DNA of 48,346 nt from a virus. The notes under the pieces are model-generated. The model was given only the letters and a program-made list of their open reading frames with translations, was not told the origin of the DNA and did no database searches. The DNA is taken from positions 1 to 48,346 of the IMG/VR virus record IMGVR_UViG_3300032333_000120, one strand, 5' to 3'. Both the position numbers and the translations under genes were made by a program. Shown in pieces: positions 29,301 through 33,864 of this stretch (positions are counted from its first letter, which is position 1; the number at the start of each line of letters is the position of its first letter).

Positions 29301-31861
29301 CAGTCGATGCGTGGAAACGCAGAGACCCAGCATTCAAGTACAACAACCATGGAAGCAGGCTGATGAAGGTAAAAGTCCTGAACGGATTCGTTTCCATGCT
29401 GAGGGATTTGCAGGCATCCAACCCAGACAAGATTATCAACGTTACTCAGGACAGGACTGAAGGAAATTGGCAATCTCCAGGCCATGTGAACGAAATCGCA
29501 TCAGCATCTGCCACTGGAACCACTCCACACAACTTCGACTTCTTCGATTTCGACCAACTTGGAGACCACTTCGGACAAAGGCATGAGTTCGATGGAGTCA
29601 CCAATGAGCGTAAGGTCAGGATTAACAGGAACGAGTTGATGACCAAGATTAGCAACAATAGGACTGTCCGATACAGGATGAGGTCCTCGATGGCTACCAA
29701 TGCACTGTCTCAGTTGCTGATGGATTACTCGTCTCTCTTTGCGGTACAGCGTAATATCGGAGACACCCCAAAGAAGGTTGAAGAACTGAAGGCCAAGGTC
29801 GCAGAAATGCGTTCAAAACTCCCAATCGCTAAGACCTCAGACCAAGGAGACCCGCATATCATCACGTCCCAGCCGTTCGGCATCGAAGACATTTACAGGC
29901 CAATCTCCTTGCAGGGAACTGTACTTCGTGCGGCCAATGCTGGATACAGGCAAATCGGCATGACCGATGCACGCCACCACTTTGTACGTGGATGGGATTC
30001 TGTTCCAAGGCTTGGTTTCGTGCTCGGTGCCAGAAAGCGTGCTTTCAACCTTACTGGCATTGAGAACTCGAAGATGAGCATGTCGCTCAAGGCGTTGAGG
30101 CTACTGCCTGAAGAAAGGTTTAAGCAGTTGCACGGAGGCCTGTTCCAGAGGCTCACCATGGTTCCTGATGCAGAACTCAGGCCTATGATGGAGGGCAAGA
30201 ACTTCGAACACAATGGCGTCAATGCGAACCTTGCACAGCATTTCGTCCATGCCATTGCCGAGGCAGAGGAGGTCCACACGCTCGGAGACAGTAGCATGCT
30301 GTCCACGGCCAGCCTGCAAAGGGCTGTCGCTGGAGACGCTGAAACGATGTCCGCTATCGTCTCTGGCGATGGCACTAGGATGTTCAGGTGGCAATACGAC
30401 CTTAACGAAGTCTTCTACGAAGATGGCGGAAACGCATTGGTTGGTCCTGACGGAAAGCCAATCGGACACAGGAAGCAACCGACTAGGTTCTGGATGTCTC
30501 ATTACGGAGAAGCCGTAAGCGGAGACAAGACGGACAACCAAAGGATGTTTGACGGCATCGCCGCAAACCCAGAATCCGTCTACATGCTCGTCGAGTCTGC
30601 CAAGGCGTCTGGCTACGTAGGCAACTACGGACTGCCACTTTGGTATCTCAAACTTAACTACGCTGGTCAGAATGTTAAGTCGTTGCAGAAACTGTCCACC
30701 GACTCGTTCGAAAGGCCAGTTCTTGAGATGGCTGACGGCAAGTATCGAATCATCGACCCGAAGACATCTAAACTGATTATCGAGACCGACAATCCAGCAC
30801 AGGCTAGGGAAGCCATGCTGTATCACTCCAAGTATCTTGGTTCGTTGCCTTACATCTCTAAGTTCCTCGCCGAGTGGAAGCCTTCTGGCGGATACATCTT
30901 CTCAGGATACGGACTTGGCGTAAGGCTTGAAGACCACCGCATCAACGTCGGAGACACTCAGGCACAGGCAATCCTTGATTCCAGCCGTGAGCCTTTCAAG
31001 TTCGCCACCAACATCAGCGTCGATGAATCGACCACCTTTGACACGTCTCAAGGTGAGATTGGAAGGAATGAACGCTCCAAGGTGTTCAGGCGTTTCGGAC
31101 CTAGGATTGAACTGACTAATGGATACAGCCACACGATTTCCAATGGTGCGGCCAAATCTTGGAGCCAGATTCCACAGCAGTACCAAAACATCTCGATGAG
31201 ACTCCTGACCAAGATTCACTTCGGTCTGGAGCCGACGCCTGAGAACATGGCCAAGGTCATCAAGTTGATGAACTCGAACAGCACCACTGTTATGAGGTTC
31301 GCCCCAGAGTTCCAGACCGACGCCCAGCGTAATGAGTTCAGGCGTAAGGTCATCGCTGGCATCCCGAACATGATGGTCGGTGGCGTCGATGAAGGCGGTA
31401 GGCCTCAGGCCAACCCAGAACTTCTAAAGTGGCTGGATAACGTCGCCAATAACTACGACAAGGCAGGGAAACTGGCTAGGGCTGTTCATGACATACAAAC
31501 TGGTGCCCTGTCTAGGGAAGAGGCGGCGAGCAAACATGGAACCACGTTGCACAACATACAGGTCACGGAATCAAGGCTAAGAAAAAGGGGCGTACCAATC
31601 ACTCCAAGGATGGGAGGAAAGGCTCCACTTTCTCAGGCTGAGTTGAGGGTAAACGAGGAGACTGGCAAATACGGACTATCTCCTAGGGCGATACAAAGAA
31701 TAGTGGAACTGAGACAGCAGGGATACTCGCTCAGGGAGATTGCAAAGGACGTAGGCGTATCCAGTTCTAACGTACATAAGTACCTATCAAGAAAGAACAT
31801 GGATGGAAGATTGGATGAAGACAGGAACAGGATGCCAGACGAACCCGACACAATGCCATGA
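14375..31861 (+). CDS. giant 5,828-residue polyvalent virion protein
   Basis: One open frame of 17,487 bases. Visible parts in order: acidic Gln-rich N-terminus (1-60); amphipathic and Gly/Ala-rich hydrophobic segments (about 110-145 and 425-490) that could contact membrane; HELAHGH metallopeptidase motif (614-620); a second motif HEVQH (2132-2136) in a region like the LPD23 domain of polyvalent proteins; a G-E-K-G-containing segment (about 3963); a module at about 4250-5250 with FMIEEIQSD (4720-4728), also typical of polyvalent proteins; and two C-terminal helix-turn-helix motifs (about 5710-5739, 5779-5807). N-M-M-[IV]-G-x occurs five times. Proteins of this class are packaged and ejected with phage DNA and act early in the host cell. 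The position at the end of the virion block and before lysis fits. Most of the length has no recognised function. Confidence 0.85.
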   Translation: MINEQDGQNEQEQIDPQTLDLAVNQAMTDGLRLAYQPDEQEVQQAEGDFSGNEPTPDEVWEYFATNRYKTFDKTTAEGRRLYELFKIANKERNDFTLNQVKEMANIVAKVPFDIASGLIRSPLKAPVSALDGMARDLRDLYGILAQSEDPDSVLFRFKDHILGTGTIEDQIDQFNEARWFNNRSTELEEGRATVLEDWVPNDYKGFVKSLIDPKLANALSYIGLETPHLLLGAVRNSGRKAIADSVKSYKGSVLGKVAQEEFEKEAASTLGSITTTWRETYDGVANRMKEYSMRALGSTMAGTADAVAKPFTYVQQKIAQGSTAIAETAGSNPTVLRNAAQTALADAGERTIGEGLTLSPIRSTIFSLGVKPLAEYVSVLGNEIVDYANGVVQVKSQNMGMGMLERLASKNGSRVPMSAEALAVAKFTNVVVGWPASMAVPVLQRAVGDAAFMGTLGYLSARGAGAASGVGIGFAWGGLSGSLRHVHNVYSQNQGHLYMIENFDNSQINMIEAKSPDNAKHIRATLKAVDAMGDNRISATMRAVFSQSFTANPEGQYRFGTREALIKEFGPDQAILSLPPNIMGVENLKLTKNGAPMKIQWINSSAATPETIAHELAHGHLTSIFEKDADSVEIVKQFFGSEKDGGVISDEAMAHLYADYYIRQKLPQDAQNPKNFASILKNMRGVIESMRKEQGGSISFFDRMVTGPDGTMVPEALNNYGGVLYSLVQEAFAYSYSNSILNKSPDYFLRNPESRSLRASLENLYMLHTQRAVAKIEQAGVLIKPYNPKDKNPRFTSFMWEDGRYLHIPLLDAWTQRIMTQAMRHGDINVSLMSPERAEAYFRQTGKDRFANSVKGGKAMKGKAEVDEIITRNTEKIVTSLDSLPANEQPKYNVDQNGNRTLDMTTLSKKQWDTIINSGAYSKSEMDDLRGIVDMVRNTRAGKPVFNTLIAQYLGRTHQVVIDGQVRRLTGKDVPVTNRHFSPYAIELRFDKYDEYGNPLKKPKGHVTIHAVDVRVLNRRRMKMWQRSDVRALFTDFGHYTRTFADYMDNLSQDASSRMTSVDRFKPEFGANAEAVRDIMYETFGGRKRVDESYINAPKSGYSGNSDGPNYPFHSLRFELLANIEKQPHVFQETFGNKLSYLPYNHVNAYEGVRRNLMVGGFVEYPVGENGSYWANHVGHEIRRSGSKFTLFSPFGLVLGVFKTAEKAFSYAERSLKSLPQEEGRGFVGTEQGPAQEGDLEMRTSVGDVTSLSTNMMIGRGGIYDAEVMLEDNPNWERFLDDVQNSKHDAILHGRDDNWLFRMASIRLGDILTDKRLIQDYPHLADYEIVSSPLGVLHGGYVEGQFPSRNSNTLFALPQWMLEGAMAKGLEKSLKSLLQVRLQELMAFSDGNVGSGKLAFADGDIRYIGNTHVMGVMSRLDNELQALRKDNPNATLKEVLENEAVKNIEGNLTTGFWGYSVTTSKRGGTKVKLDVVNRKFGSRSKNVFGLTEAEHDIITAHFLSILESFKGKRKNSYVIQALGSTFVFVNPDVLKIPQNLAGILDKPLLVSPQSQKQGTFREIYNDTMAMGMSMFHHVSKQGDRKRANATQPLDLIESISNANAVENGMVDNVSQDVSGENIFYGDPNVSVQTAVALEGIQDYAIISIGGNFDPTPRETAKSLPAASVITRTTSFSGLAGWTNRKPAVGVTTETRVLSPYSATASLGAKNKGIQVSINAIMASNGLSPYLSSENLNQYTNGSLYKHVKNGEFSKLFAYLYQQEFPNEFKQLMQNAQGGVNPFSDYRIVKRIAQGIFKKGIESPREYAIFQFATALNQILLGEEMFAGTETGQKAVAIAQEDLKRSSGTQAVSISNLQANGFYDGRYLGAGSVNEGVARILLIAERMGKGNLVDAGYSSFVRSYEGSDASVKQAESFTKAFSTTAESIDQILVAAGFDKTKPISPVAEIGSTNMMVGGFKASLSANEQMLEAAGMLRLVVTDSGKMYKAFEFSDKGASLTLGAVDDKIHLLPFINDLDSPTAGFDNFIKEIQQASANKDEIAYSNAIRKIPSVGLSEILKHDLLYKFYPSLKNVRVSFVEGFGAGYYPVRNQIVLGIDRMISGAVREANGLESDSVIIPDNVRSDSVLNSLIHEVQHAIQRAETWTQTGDITESAQYKRGLYKYLIRNMMGVGGPFYGPLLEAKSKGTIDLEVVNAKEAGLDDADIAKALELSAPEVERHLVELLDSPLAQRVGELAIPNGVRLFEADAMALERLAFEMGSGTKEHTKISEMSRSLLELSKEAKSLSDSVRSGNINPEVARTLLVGPSDSLLARRNRTLDLLRATMGEDVSSLAFEYLSHHDRYLELMLDVTRATDSIRYSLSNGPAFNANKIRHLAESLGLMQYYGQTNEKQAYETAERRKMTQEQLNAEQPKAGFSGSIGTIGKNNSLRDLGLMFKRGQVPKVANMMIGGYGMGNDVSKVISDDGRLEALRRVARLSTISYYLIGTQAELRKLGRYAFSARGWEVIDGQARLVYKTGIIETPLLSQSSNERKVEKSYGARGKVVPIATGFGDGADSRLSIGNGLSENMQNSISLEEVARLVEGTVILENELRTPSEAVDSVYRQDFPEHVLADELATVLSSRGVSAEGLRMANIELIQSNFAGVTLSREEVANILAINHQFIATEMSYGSAFGRERLNKAVKQSSPTPEMLITALKRKWGTHYENHLPNALRSIGIAPEAWTSLNEDTPKRFGLFKAIKGKLVFSPERPDFIPVEVWDAWVADKKAKGVWPKDRKYIEIPRDELHDIFDQYPDKSFGEGELAKLNSLYSQRCLKIKPFFEHFMSRIDELDNQLKFSLIDEAILLKTRFEPEAIRTVKFDNFGIRTMKAEEMGNQSQTDAFNELLGEGDGSDQNKGRVGPFGPNILLGDVFRTSGSPADSMMFGTNLLLSPTAGLTTNRQFNYTGGEASDSEKGIPLAWYKPVRNEEGNIESSLGIPIQSAILTNPYHTIYHNESYVGVVGFTNGTGALITLDTSHQGLTRMVQGLCHSCDEVFRRSVQAVERLPEEVRADTLERIEQEKARTVGMLKGLYGTLSMISSGWQSRNTLLVPYQAAASARTHIEGTTDRVYSAKGYLDKDGSLVVEGVRENVHDANPAYTDIVTIPYLKDQNAPQVNVDVSMSRLKKVVLASVTSDLERAFLFNGEITTESGPNMRTIYRSGDIHVAFNKLIGNGIATPSEPTEVTITLRQDNMYAYTGVHALHSALYQLSLKKNIRPEVLAGAIQNSPELLMLLQQTHYNGSNVFPVEIGHGEVKVSASTYALGMVPILSKAFAKTAVYYQHGRLQNADILTTTQRAEFESLLADANKEVNIPENGTLDPEYEARVVNFLTSLDPSQKIIMAEMCSDVNSNMLLDSNITGMQGMAAIEMLGAYPAMEAILPDFKEQMREQMREYIKRGAIQWEQGVSEKIADPIQRKSDVSEKPYKAAVHVMLRESNAIAFARFLLGLRELEKFPAYEITRGDSRYKLTEPERVGMESGPSVQANFRMSLRTAQEGWANVSNEELGVAKKLLLDGLSEPIKRQHSLNASGHYANNAPVYLGVREVAGMTLAQMLLREANYGDLGTLALDTNSEVGSSSANIVLPKKAVSISRAFARKHLVDMLIREARKAGSGKIALQPARTATYGRRLLGKGQIMSAGETGLEGQKGYFMDYGIRSIGIGGYLSPINRDFTGALPYSDATFKHGEIAPFGEKASMGFAFKRLEDGRIVINISGDVTGYKNFSTLSNRSGWSTLAMGVNLEEALGYSHSDGLISHTDPKLFGQSVKTISSTSTEKIARLTDIYGGAWRIEALKKARKLMSGVHELREVNQKLMSVGGEYGAIYHESLERIASGTADHNNARDVLTAMALVRDSSTDNYVTLTIPANATAEDVKAAIFTFLMERDGVTRFYREMYYGGHFDYNRFGSTLSYSNHDEGSPFAALIMGEKGRSLASQSGSGRRDQGSLHQALEQNVRDIASKRDSTSGSLSSSRSTTEIKDVVSFLFESNPHLVADVEKLAQLAVAKDHGYLMPDLERQLAMNGDKRSVIEALFPNRPELTEFAWDNAETSNVSIVPKREGKKIVSYLVGYDIPSGIDQTTGRVLTSRKVTSVKTLSEAEALKAKFTISTSKAEMARAIETLTNETGRFSINPQAGVKDHYAPVRRKQMIKSVEAENGYEMKYTNTKEFTVGDLDLSLTREQAEALSAQLSVRDSLQADVIDVSRPNMMIGDASHTPKEIEGMLRRKINFGVGQGRVEFSSKLMSVIAYGKMKSGKNLYPHSLTGSEWAKFIKENGVSKDEVRMTGLMYLLSDNSGRQISRLELAEFLYTVYPRNFRQDRGGPVADSSHLQAITGRTNEEKASRGEFLYPFIFNAEGKEKQSVDIHSENLRLILTNLDVLRNSGEEGVARANAVETAISKTLDELVDVLGMPNMFGKEDTLQAKLDAVIKRAAEGFSKDTPAEYVAGTQRLVRPAHLELLVRSAVDAKLAEVSGIATSALGDIGVKDPWNWGFSDVSNGYTDYPHTDNSGVSVGNYTNSTDAVLRVESVTPQQKNLWQQGVITSNGSAHEGYATYRGAYTSSIWLTELWSHRMKSEFERYTGILKKRMSESTNPQDIERIQSIINAMERVKIVRSSWNDHHGGQMGNAGHYSTKMGGVFQLGHIRTTAGVMLSSHGPQVAGEGVHYIDDQNPVLGIKKEIEPTFMIEEIQSDTFQYKTFGDPASPKFALPDSIEQAAGLASVADITVFEKQILDLEDSMTQVRQSLAEQINILKSRGNHVNRQLQTYLTRQILDATSQVERHLLFRDYMALWGDGDYELPLVKGNGVIKLNPEQAEYIGVSEIPNYEWNPRFKYDSDNAQMLAGLTLASFKASRLALHELSSGRFGVMDMEGHSSSLTDADNFNSSSSLTPSLLLLQYAMMDEQAHMSANEMNLALAETRPANFDYDAMAQRLVERVEKAVDAWKRRDPAFKYNNHGSRLMKVKVLNGFVSMLRDLQASNPDKIINVTQDRTEGNWQSPGHVNEIASASATGTTPHNFDFFDFDQLGDHFGQRHEFDGVTNERKVRINRNELMTKISNNRTVRYRMRSSMATNALSQLLMDYSSLFAVQRNIGDTPKKVEELKAKVAEMRSKLPIAKTSDQGDPHIITSQPFGIEDIYRPISLQGTVLRAANAGYRQIGMTDARHHFVRGWDSVPRLGFVLGARKRAFNLTGIENSKMSMSLKALRLLPEERFKQLHGGLFQRLTMVPDAELRPMMEGKNFEHNGVNANLAQHFVHAIAEAEEVHTLGDSSMLSTASLQRAVAGDAETMSAIVSGDGTRMFRWQYDLNEVFYEDGGNALVGPDGKPIGHRKQPTRFWMSHYGEAVSGDKTDNQRMFDGIAANPESVYMLVESAKASGYVGNYGLPLWYLKLNYAGQNVKSLQKLSTDSFERPVLEMADGKYRIIDPKTSKLIIETDNPAQAREAMLYHSKYLGSLPYISKFLAEWKPSGGYIFSGYGLGVRLEDHRINVGDTQAQAILDSSREPFKFATNISVDESTTFDTSQGEIGRNERSKVFRRFGPRIELTNGYSHTISNGAAKSWSQIPQQYQNISMRLLTKIHFGLEPTPENMAKVIKLMNSNSTTVMRFAPEFQTDAQRNEFRRKVIAGIPNMMVGGVDEGGRPQANPELLKWLDNVANNYDKAGKLARAVHDIQTGALSREEAASKHGTTLHNIQVTESRLRKRGVPITPRMGGKAPLSQAELRVNEETGKYGLSPRAIQRIVELRQQGYSLREIAKDVGVSSSNVHKYLSRKNMDGRLDEDRNRMPDEPDTMP
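16214..16234 (+). other. HELAHGH metallopeptidase motif in giant protein
   Basis: Residues 614-620 form HExxH plus a third His, within a Thr-Ile-Ala-H-E-L-A-H context typical of the active-site helix of zincin peptidases. A third ligand further downstream is not obvious. Confidence 0.6.
18137..18154 (+). repeat. NMM[IV]G motif copy 1 (residues 1255-1260)
   Basis: Encodes N-M-M-I-G-R, preceded by Ser-Thr and followed by Gly-Gly. First of five copies of a motif that probably separates segments of the giant protein. Confidence 0.7.
20228..20245 (+). repeat. NMM[IV]G motif copy 2 (residues 1952-1957)
   Basis: Encodes N-M-M-V-G-G, again preceded by Ser-Thr. It lies about 700 residues after copy 1, just ahead of the HEVQH region. 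Confidence 0.7.
20768..20782 (+). other. HEVQH motif, LPD23-like metallopeptidase region
   Basis: Residues 2132-2136, in the context L-I-H-E-V-Q-H-A-I-Q-R-A-E. An upstream Y-x-P/I-x-L strand region and a downstream N-E-x-Q-A-Y-E-T-x-E-R-R helix (about residues 2388-2400) match, from memory, the layout of the LPD23 domain, in which the late Glu could be the third zinc ligand. Assignment without a profile search is tentative. Confidence 0.55.
21710..21727 (+). repeat. NMM[IV]G motif copy 3 (residues 2446-2451)
   Basis: Encodes N-M-M-I-G-G after Val-Ala. With copy 2 it brackets the HEVQH (LPD23-like) region as a segment of about 494 residues. Confidence 0.7.
27101..27118 (+). repeat. NMM[IV]G motif copy 4 (residues 4243-4248)
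   Basis: Encodes N-M-M-I-G-D after Arg-Pro. It lies directly before the polyvalent module that carries the EEIQSD motif. Confidence 0.7.
28532..28558 (+). other. EEIQSD motif of a polyvalent-protein module
   Basis: Residues 4720-4728 (FMIEEIQSD). It is preceded by G-H-Y and H-I-R motifs about 55 and 40 residues earlier and followed by an A-A-N-A-G-Y-R segment at 5186. Further upstream, around residue 4300, a block reads W-A-K-F-I-K, then G-V-S-K-D-E-V-R-M-T-G-L. This series is characteristic of a widespread module of large polyvalent phage proteins whose activity is not known to me. Confidence 0.55.
31367..31384 (+). repeat. NMM[IV]G motif copy 5 (residues 5665-5670)
   Basis: Encodes N-M-M-V-G-G after Ile-Pro. 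It precedes the final ~160 residues, which carry both helix-turn-helix motifs. Confidence 0.7.
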
Positions 31862-32181
31862 GTGCTCCAGACCCAGACCTTCTACAGACAGCCGAAGACC
31901 TGAAGAAGGGTGGCTGGATTGTGGCTATGCTTGGTGCCTTAGGTGCACTATGCAGGCTGTTGCTGACCAACGAGGACGTTCATTGGTGGATGTGGGTGAA
32001 ACGAATCATCGCTGGTGGAATCATCGGCGTGCTGTGCTACTTCGCCGTGCATGGCAGGGTTGAGCCTATCTACGAAGCCATCATCTATTCCTGTTGCGGT
32101 TCAGCGTCGCAGGAATTAATGTCCCTTCTCATCCGAACCATCAACCGAACCAACCATGGAAAAAATCAAAGAAGTCGCTAA
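31858..32181 (+). CDS. holin
   Basis: 107 residues. A short charged N-terminus is followed by hydrophobic helices at about 20-37 and 46-65 and a weaker one at 71-90, then a basic tail. Size, number of membrane helices and a charged C-terminus are those of phage holins, which form the inner-membrane holes that start lysis. It opens on the stop of the giant gene (ATGA) and precedes the spanin candidate, so context agrees. The endolysin is not adjacent; it is at 41284. Confidence 0.75.
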   Translation: MSAPDPDLLQTAEDLKKGGWIVAMLGALGALCRLLLTNEDVHWWMWVKRIIAGGIIGVLCYFAVHGRVEPIYEAIIYSCCGSASQELMSLLIRTINRTNHGKNQRSR

Positions 32182-32260
32182 CTACCTATGGGAAAACGAA
32201 ACCATCCGTTATTTCAGCATCGGTCTGGTTATTGGATTCTTGCTGTCGCTTATCTTCTGA
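32156..32260 (+). CDS. 34-residue membrane peptide in lysis cassette
   Basis: The ATG at 32156 gives a 34-residue peptide with a charged helical N-terminus (MEKIKEVANYLW) and one membrane helix (about 19-34) that ends the protein. It overlaps the holin by 26 bases and the spanin candidate by 73 bases in another frame. Its start follows the leader ACCAACC, like many genes here. It could be an antiholin, a holin partner or the inner-membrane half of a two-part spanin, although it lacks a periplasmic domain. Confidence 0.6.
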   Translation: MEKIKEVANYLWENETIRYFSIGLVIGFLLSLIF

Positions 32261-32973
32261 TTGGCTGTACGACTGAACCACTGCCACCAGTGGTTAAGGT
32301 CGTGGACAATCCAGAGAAGGATAAGTACATCGCACGCATCGAGCATGAGGCGTCGGAGGCATCCGCCGCCCTCAAGGTCGCCAAGGAGGGCGTGACGCCT
32401 CCTCATTCCAAGTTGGTTGACCTGACCATCGTCAGGCTCGACGGCGTGAAGCCACCTACCCAGAAACAAGTGGATGCATTCAAAGCCACGCTTGGTAGCA
32501 CCAAGGAACTGAAGAAGGCCGAAGACAAGGCTAGCAAGGTGGAGGAAGATACCAATGAACTGTGGACGATGGTGGACATGGTGCAGTTGGAGAATCAGTC
32601 CCTGAAGGAGGAGAACGAAGCCATCCGCAAAGAGCAGGCGTTCTCGGAACTCAGGGCACAGTGCTTTACCCTTGGCTCATGGTTCGCAATCGGTGGCGTG
32701 CTGTTGCTCATAGGCTCCAGCGTCCTCGGCATGAGCAAGAAGAACGGGCTCACCCTGATGGCCACGTCGGCTTTCTTTTTCGCATGCCCATTCATCATTC
32801 AAGACGTGGTTGAATCCCTTTGGTTCAAGATTGGCGTAGGCGTCCTCATTGGACTCGGTGCCGTGCTTTTCCTCATAGAGGCATACCAGCATCACAAATG
32901 CGTTAAAAGTCGCTTGACCAGCCAGCAGGATGGCAAAGATGAACCTGTGCGTGTCACGGGTCCGAGAGGTTAA
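32188..32973 (+). CDS. lipoprotein spanin, probable one-piece (u-spanin)
   Basis: 261 residues. An N-terminal signal with lipobox L-I-G-C (Cys27) indicates an outer-membrane lipoprotein. Residues about 42-66 and 103-158 are charged coiled-coil. Three hydrophobic helices follow (161-182, 187-204, 212-231) and a basic/polar tail. An outer-membrane lipid anchor, periplasmic coiled coil and C-terminal inner-membrane anchor in one chain is the design of unimolecular spanins such as T1 gp11, which disrupt the outer membrane in the last step of lysis. This implies a Gram-negative-type host. Three membrane helices instead of one, and the length (about twice T1 gp11), are unusual. Confidence 0.65.
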   Translation: MGKRNHPLFQHRSGYWILAVAYLLIGCTTEPLPPVVKVVDNPEKDKYIARIEHEASEASAALKVAKEGVTPPHSKLVDLTIVRLDGVKPPTQKQVDAFKATLGSTKELKKAEDKASKVEEDTNELWTMVDMVQLENQSLKEENEAIRKEQAFSELRAQCFTLGSWFAIGGVLLLIGSSVLGMSKKNGLTLMATSAFFFACPFIIQDVVESLWFKIGVGVLIGLGAVLFLIEAYQHHKCVKSRLTSQQDGKDEPVRVTGPRG

Positions 32974-33016
32974 ATGGGCGTCGTTCTGGTTGTTCGATAG
33001 CCCAGCCCGACAGGCA

Positions 33017-33043
33017 CAAAAAAGGAGAGACATGAGTCTCTCC
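33017..33043 (-). terminator. intrinsic terminator of the leftward operon
   Basis: On the minus strand a perfect 8-bp stem (GGAGAGAC / GTCTCTCC) with a 4-base loop is followed directly by six T residues (33018-33023). It lies just past the tRNA-Arg gene, the last gene of the leftward operon. In the plus direction the hairpin has no good T run, so it is mainly a leftward terminator. Confidence 0.85.
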
Positions 33044-33048
33044 GAATT

Positions 33049-33120
33049 TGGCCCCACTAGGAATCGAACCTAGATTAAGCGTTTAGGAAACGCCTGTCCT
33101 ATCCGTTGAACGATGAGGCC
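33049..33120 (-). tRNA. tRNA-Arg (anticodon CCT)
   Basis: Full cloverleaf on the minus strand: 7-bp acceptor stem (one G-T pair), 4-bp D stem, 5-bp anticodon stem with loop TTCCTAA, and 5-bp T stem with TTCGATT loop. Anticodon CCT reads AGG, the most striking arginine codon of the late and giant genes. The discriminator is A; CCA is not encoded. It lies 6 bases after the Erf gene and before the terminator. Confidence 0.95.
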
Positions 33121-33126
33121 TAAGGG

Positions 33127-33864
33127 TTAGAACGGAACGTCGTCGCTGGTGTCCGCTTCAGGCTTGGCGTTGCCTTGAGCGAGCCTGTCGAGGGCTTCAC
33201 GCAGAGCCACGTCCTGAGGGCTCAACTTGCCGTTGTAGGGCTTGGCTTGGAACTCCTTGATGTACCAGTCGAGCGAGTTCTTGGGCAGTTCGCCGAGCGT
33301 CTTGCCCTTGTTCTTGCCGAAGTGGAGCACGATGGACAGGTCGGGGTTTCCAGAGATGGGCTTCTTGATTTCGGCGTTGTCATTGATTTTCTCATACGCC
33401 TTCTCAATCGCTTTCTGCTCACGCTGGAAGTGGTTCATGTTGACCTGCTTCATGGGCTGTTCGTGAACCTGCCTGTCGGCTTCTCCGTCATCATCCGAGG
33501 TGGCCAGATTTGCCACGGACGCTATGGCGTACCTCCTCAAATAGGAGATAAGCGAACCGACGTCCTGACCCTTAACGCCTTCGGCGACGGGCATGAGGAT
33601 TGTTCTGGAGAAGTAACCGCCAGACTCATGGATGACCATGGTCTCGACTCCGATTTCTCCACGATTGACGCTGTTCGACACAGGGAACTGCACGATGGCG
33701 AGTCCGTACTTGGCGAAGATTGCCTTGGTGGCCTGAATATGGGCACCGAGGGTGGCGTAGGCGTTCTTATGGAACGGATTGGTGGCGTCGGCTACGACGT
33801 CACGGGTGTGGCTGACCGCCTCGGCGTAAGCCTTGGCGAATTCTGGTGTGATGTTTGTGCTCAT
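33127..33864 (-). CDS. Erf-family single-strand annealing protein
   Basis: 245 residues. Residues 29-130 carry the ERF pattern (N-P-F-x-K-x-x-Y-A-x-L near 29-39, G-x-A-I-V-Q-F near 54-60, S-L-I-S-Y-L-R-R-Y-A-I at 104-114). Residues about 180-206 resemble the F-G-K-x-K-G-K-T-L-x-E-L-P segment seen in DUF3820-type proteins. The C-terminus is T-S-D-D-V-P-F, very like the acidic tip of bacterial SSB. Erf proteins anneal complementary single strands in phage recombination. The RecE-like nuclease in the same operon is the natural partner. The leader is ACACCAA-ATG with no Shine-Dalgarno sequence. Confidence 0.85.
   Translation of the reverse strand: MSTNITPEFAKAYAEAVSHTRDVVADATNPFHKNAYATLGAHIQATKAIFAKYGLAIVQFPVSNSVNRGEIGVETMVIHESGGYFSRTILMPVAEGVKGQDVGSLISYLRRYAIASVANLATSDDDGEADRQVHEQPMKQVNMNHFQREQKAIEKAYEKINDNAEIKKPISGNPDLSIVLHFGKNKGKTLGELPKNSLDWYIKEFQAKPYNGKLSPQDVALREALDRLAQGNAKPEADTSDDVPF

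Noticed and set aside
14375-31861. Giant gene as an N4-type virion RNA polymerase
   Set aside because: I saw no T7-like polymerase motifs while reading; the recognisable modules are peptidase-like, polyvalent and HTH.
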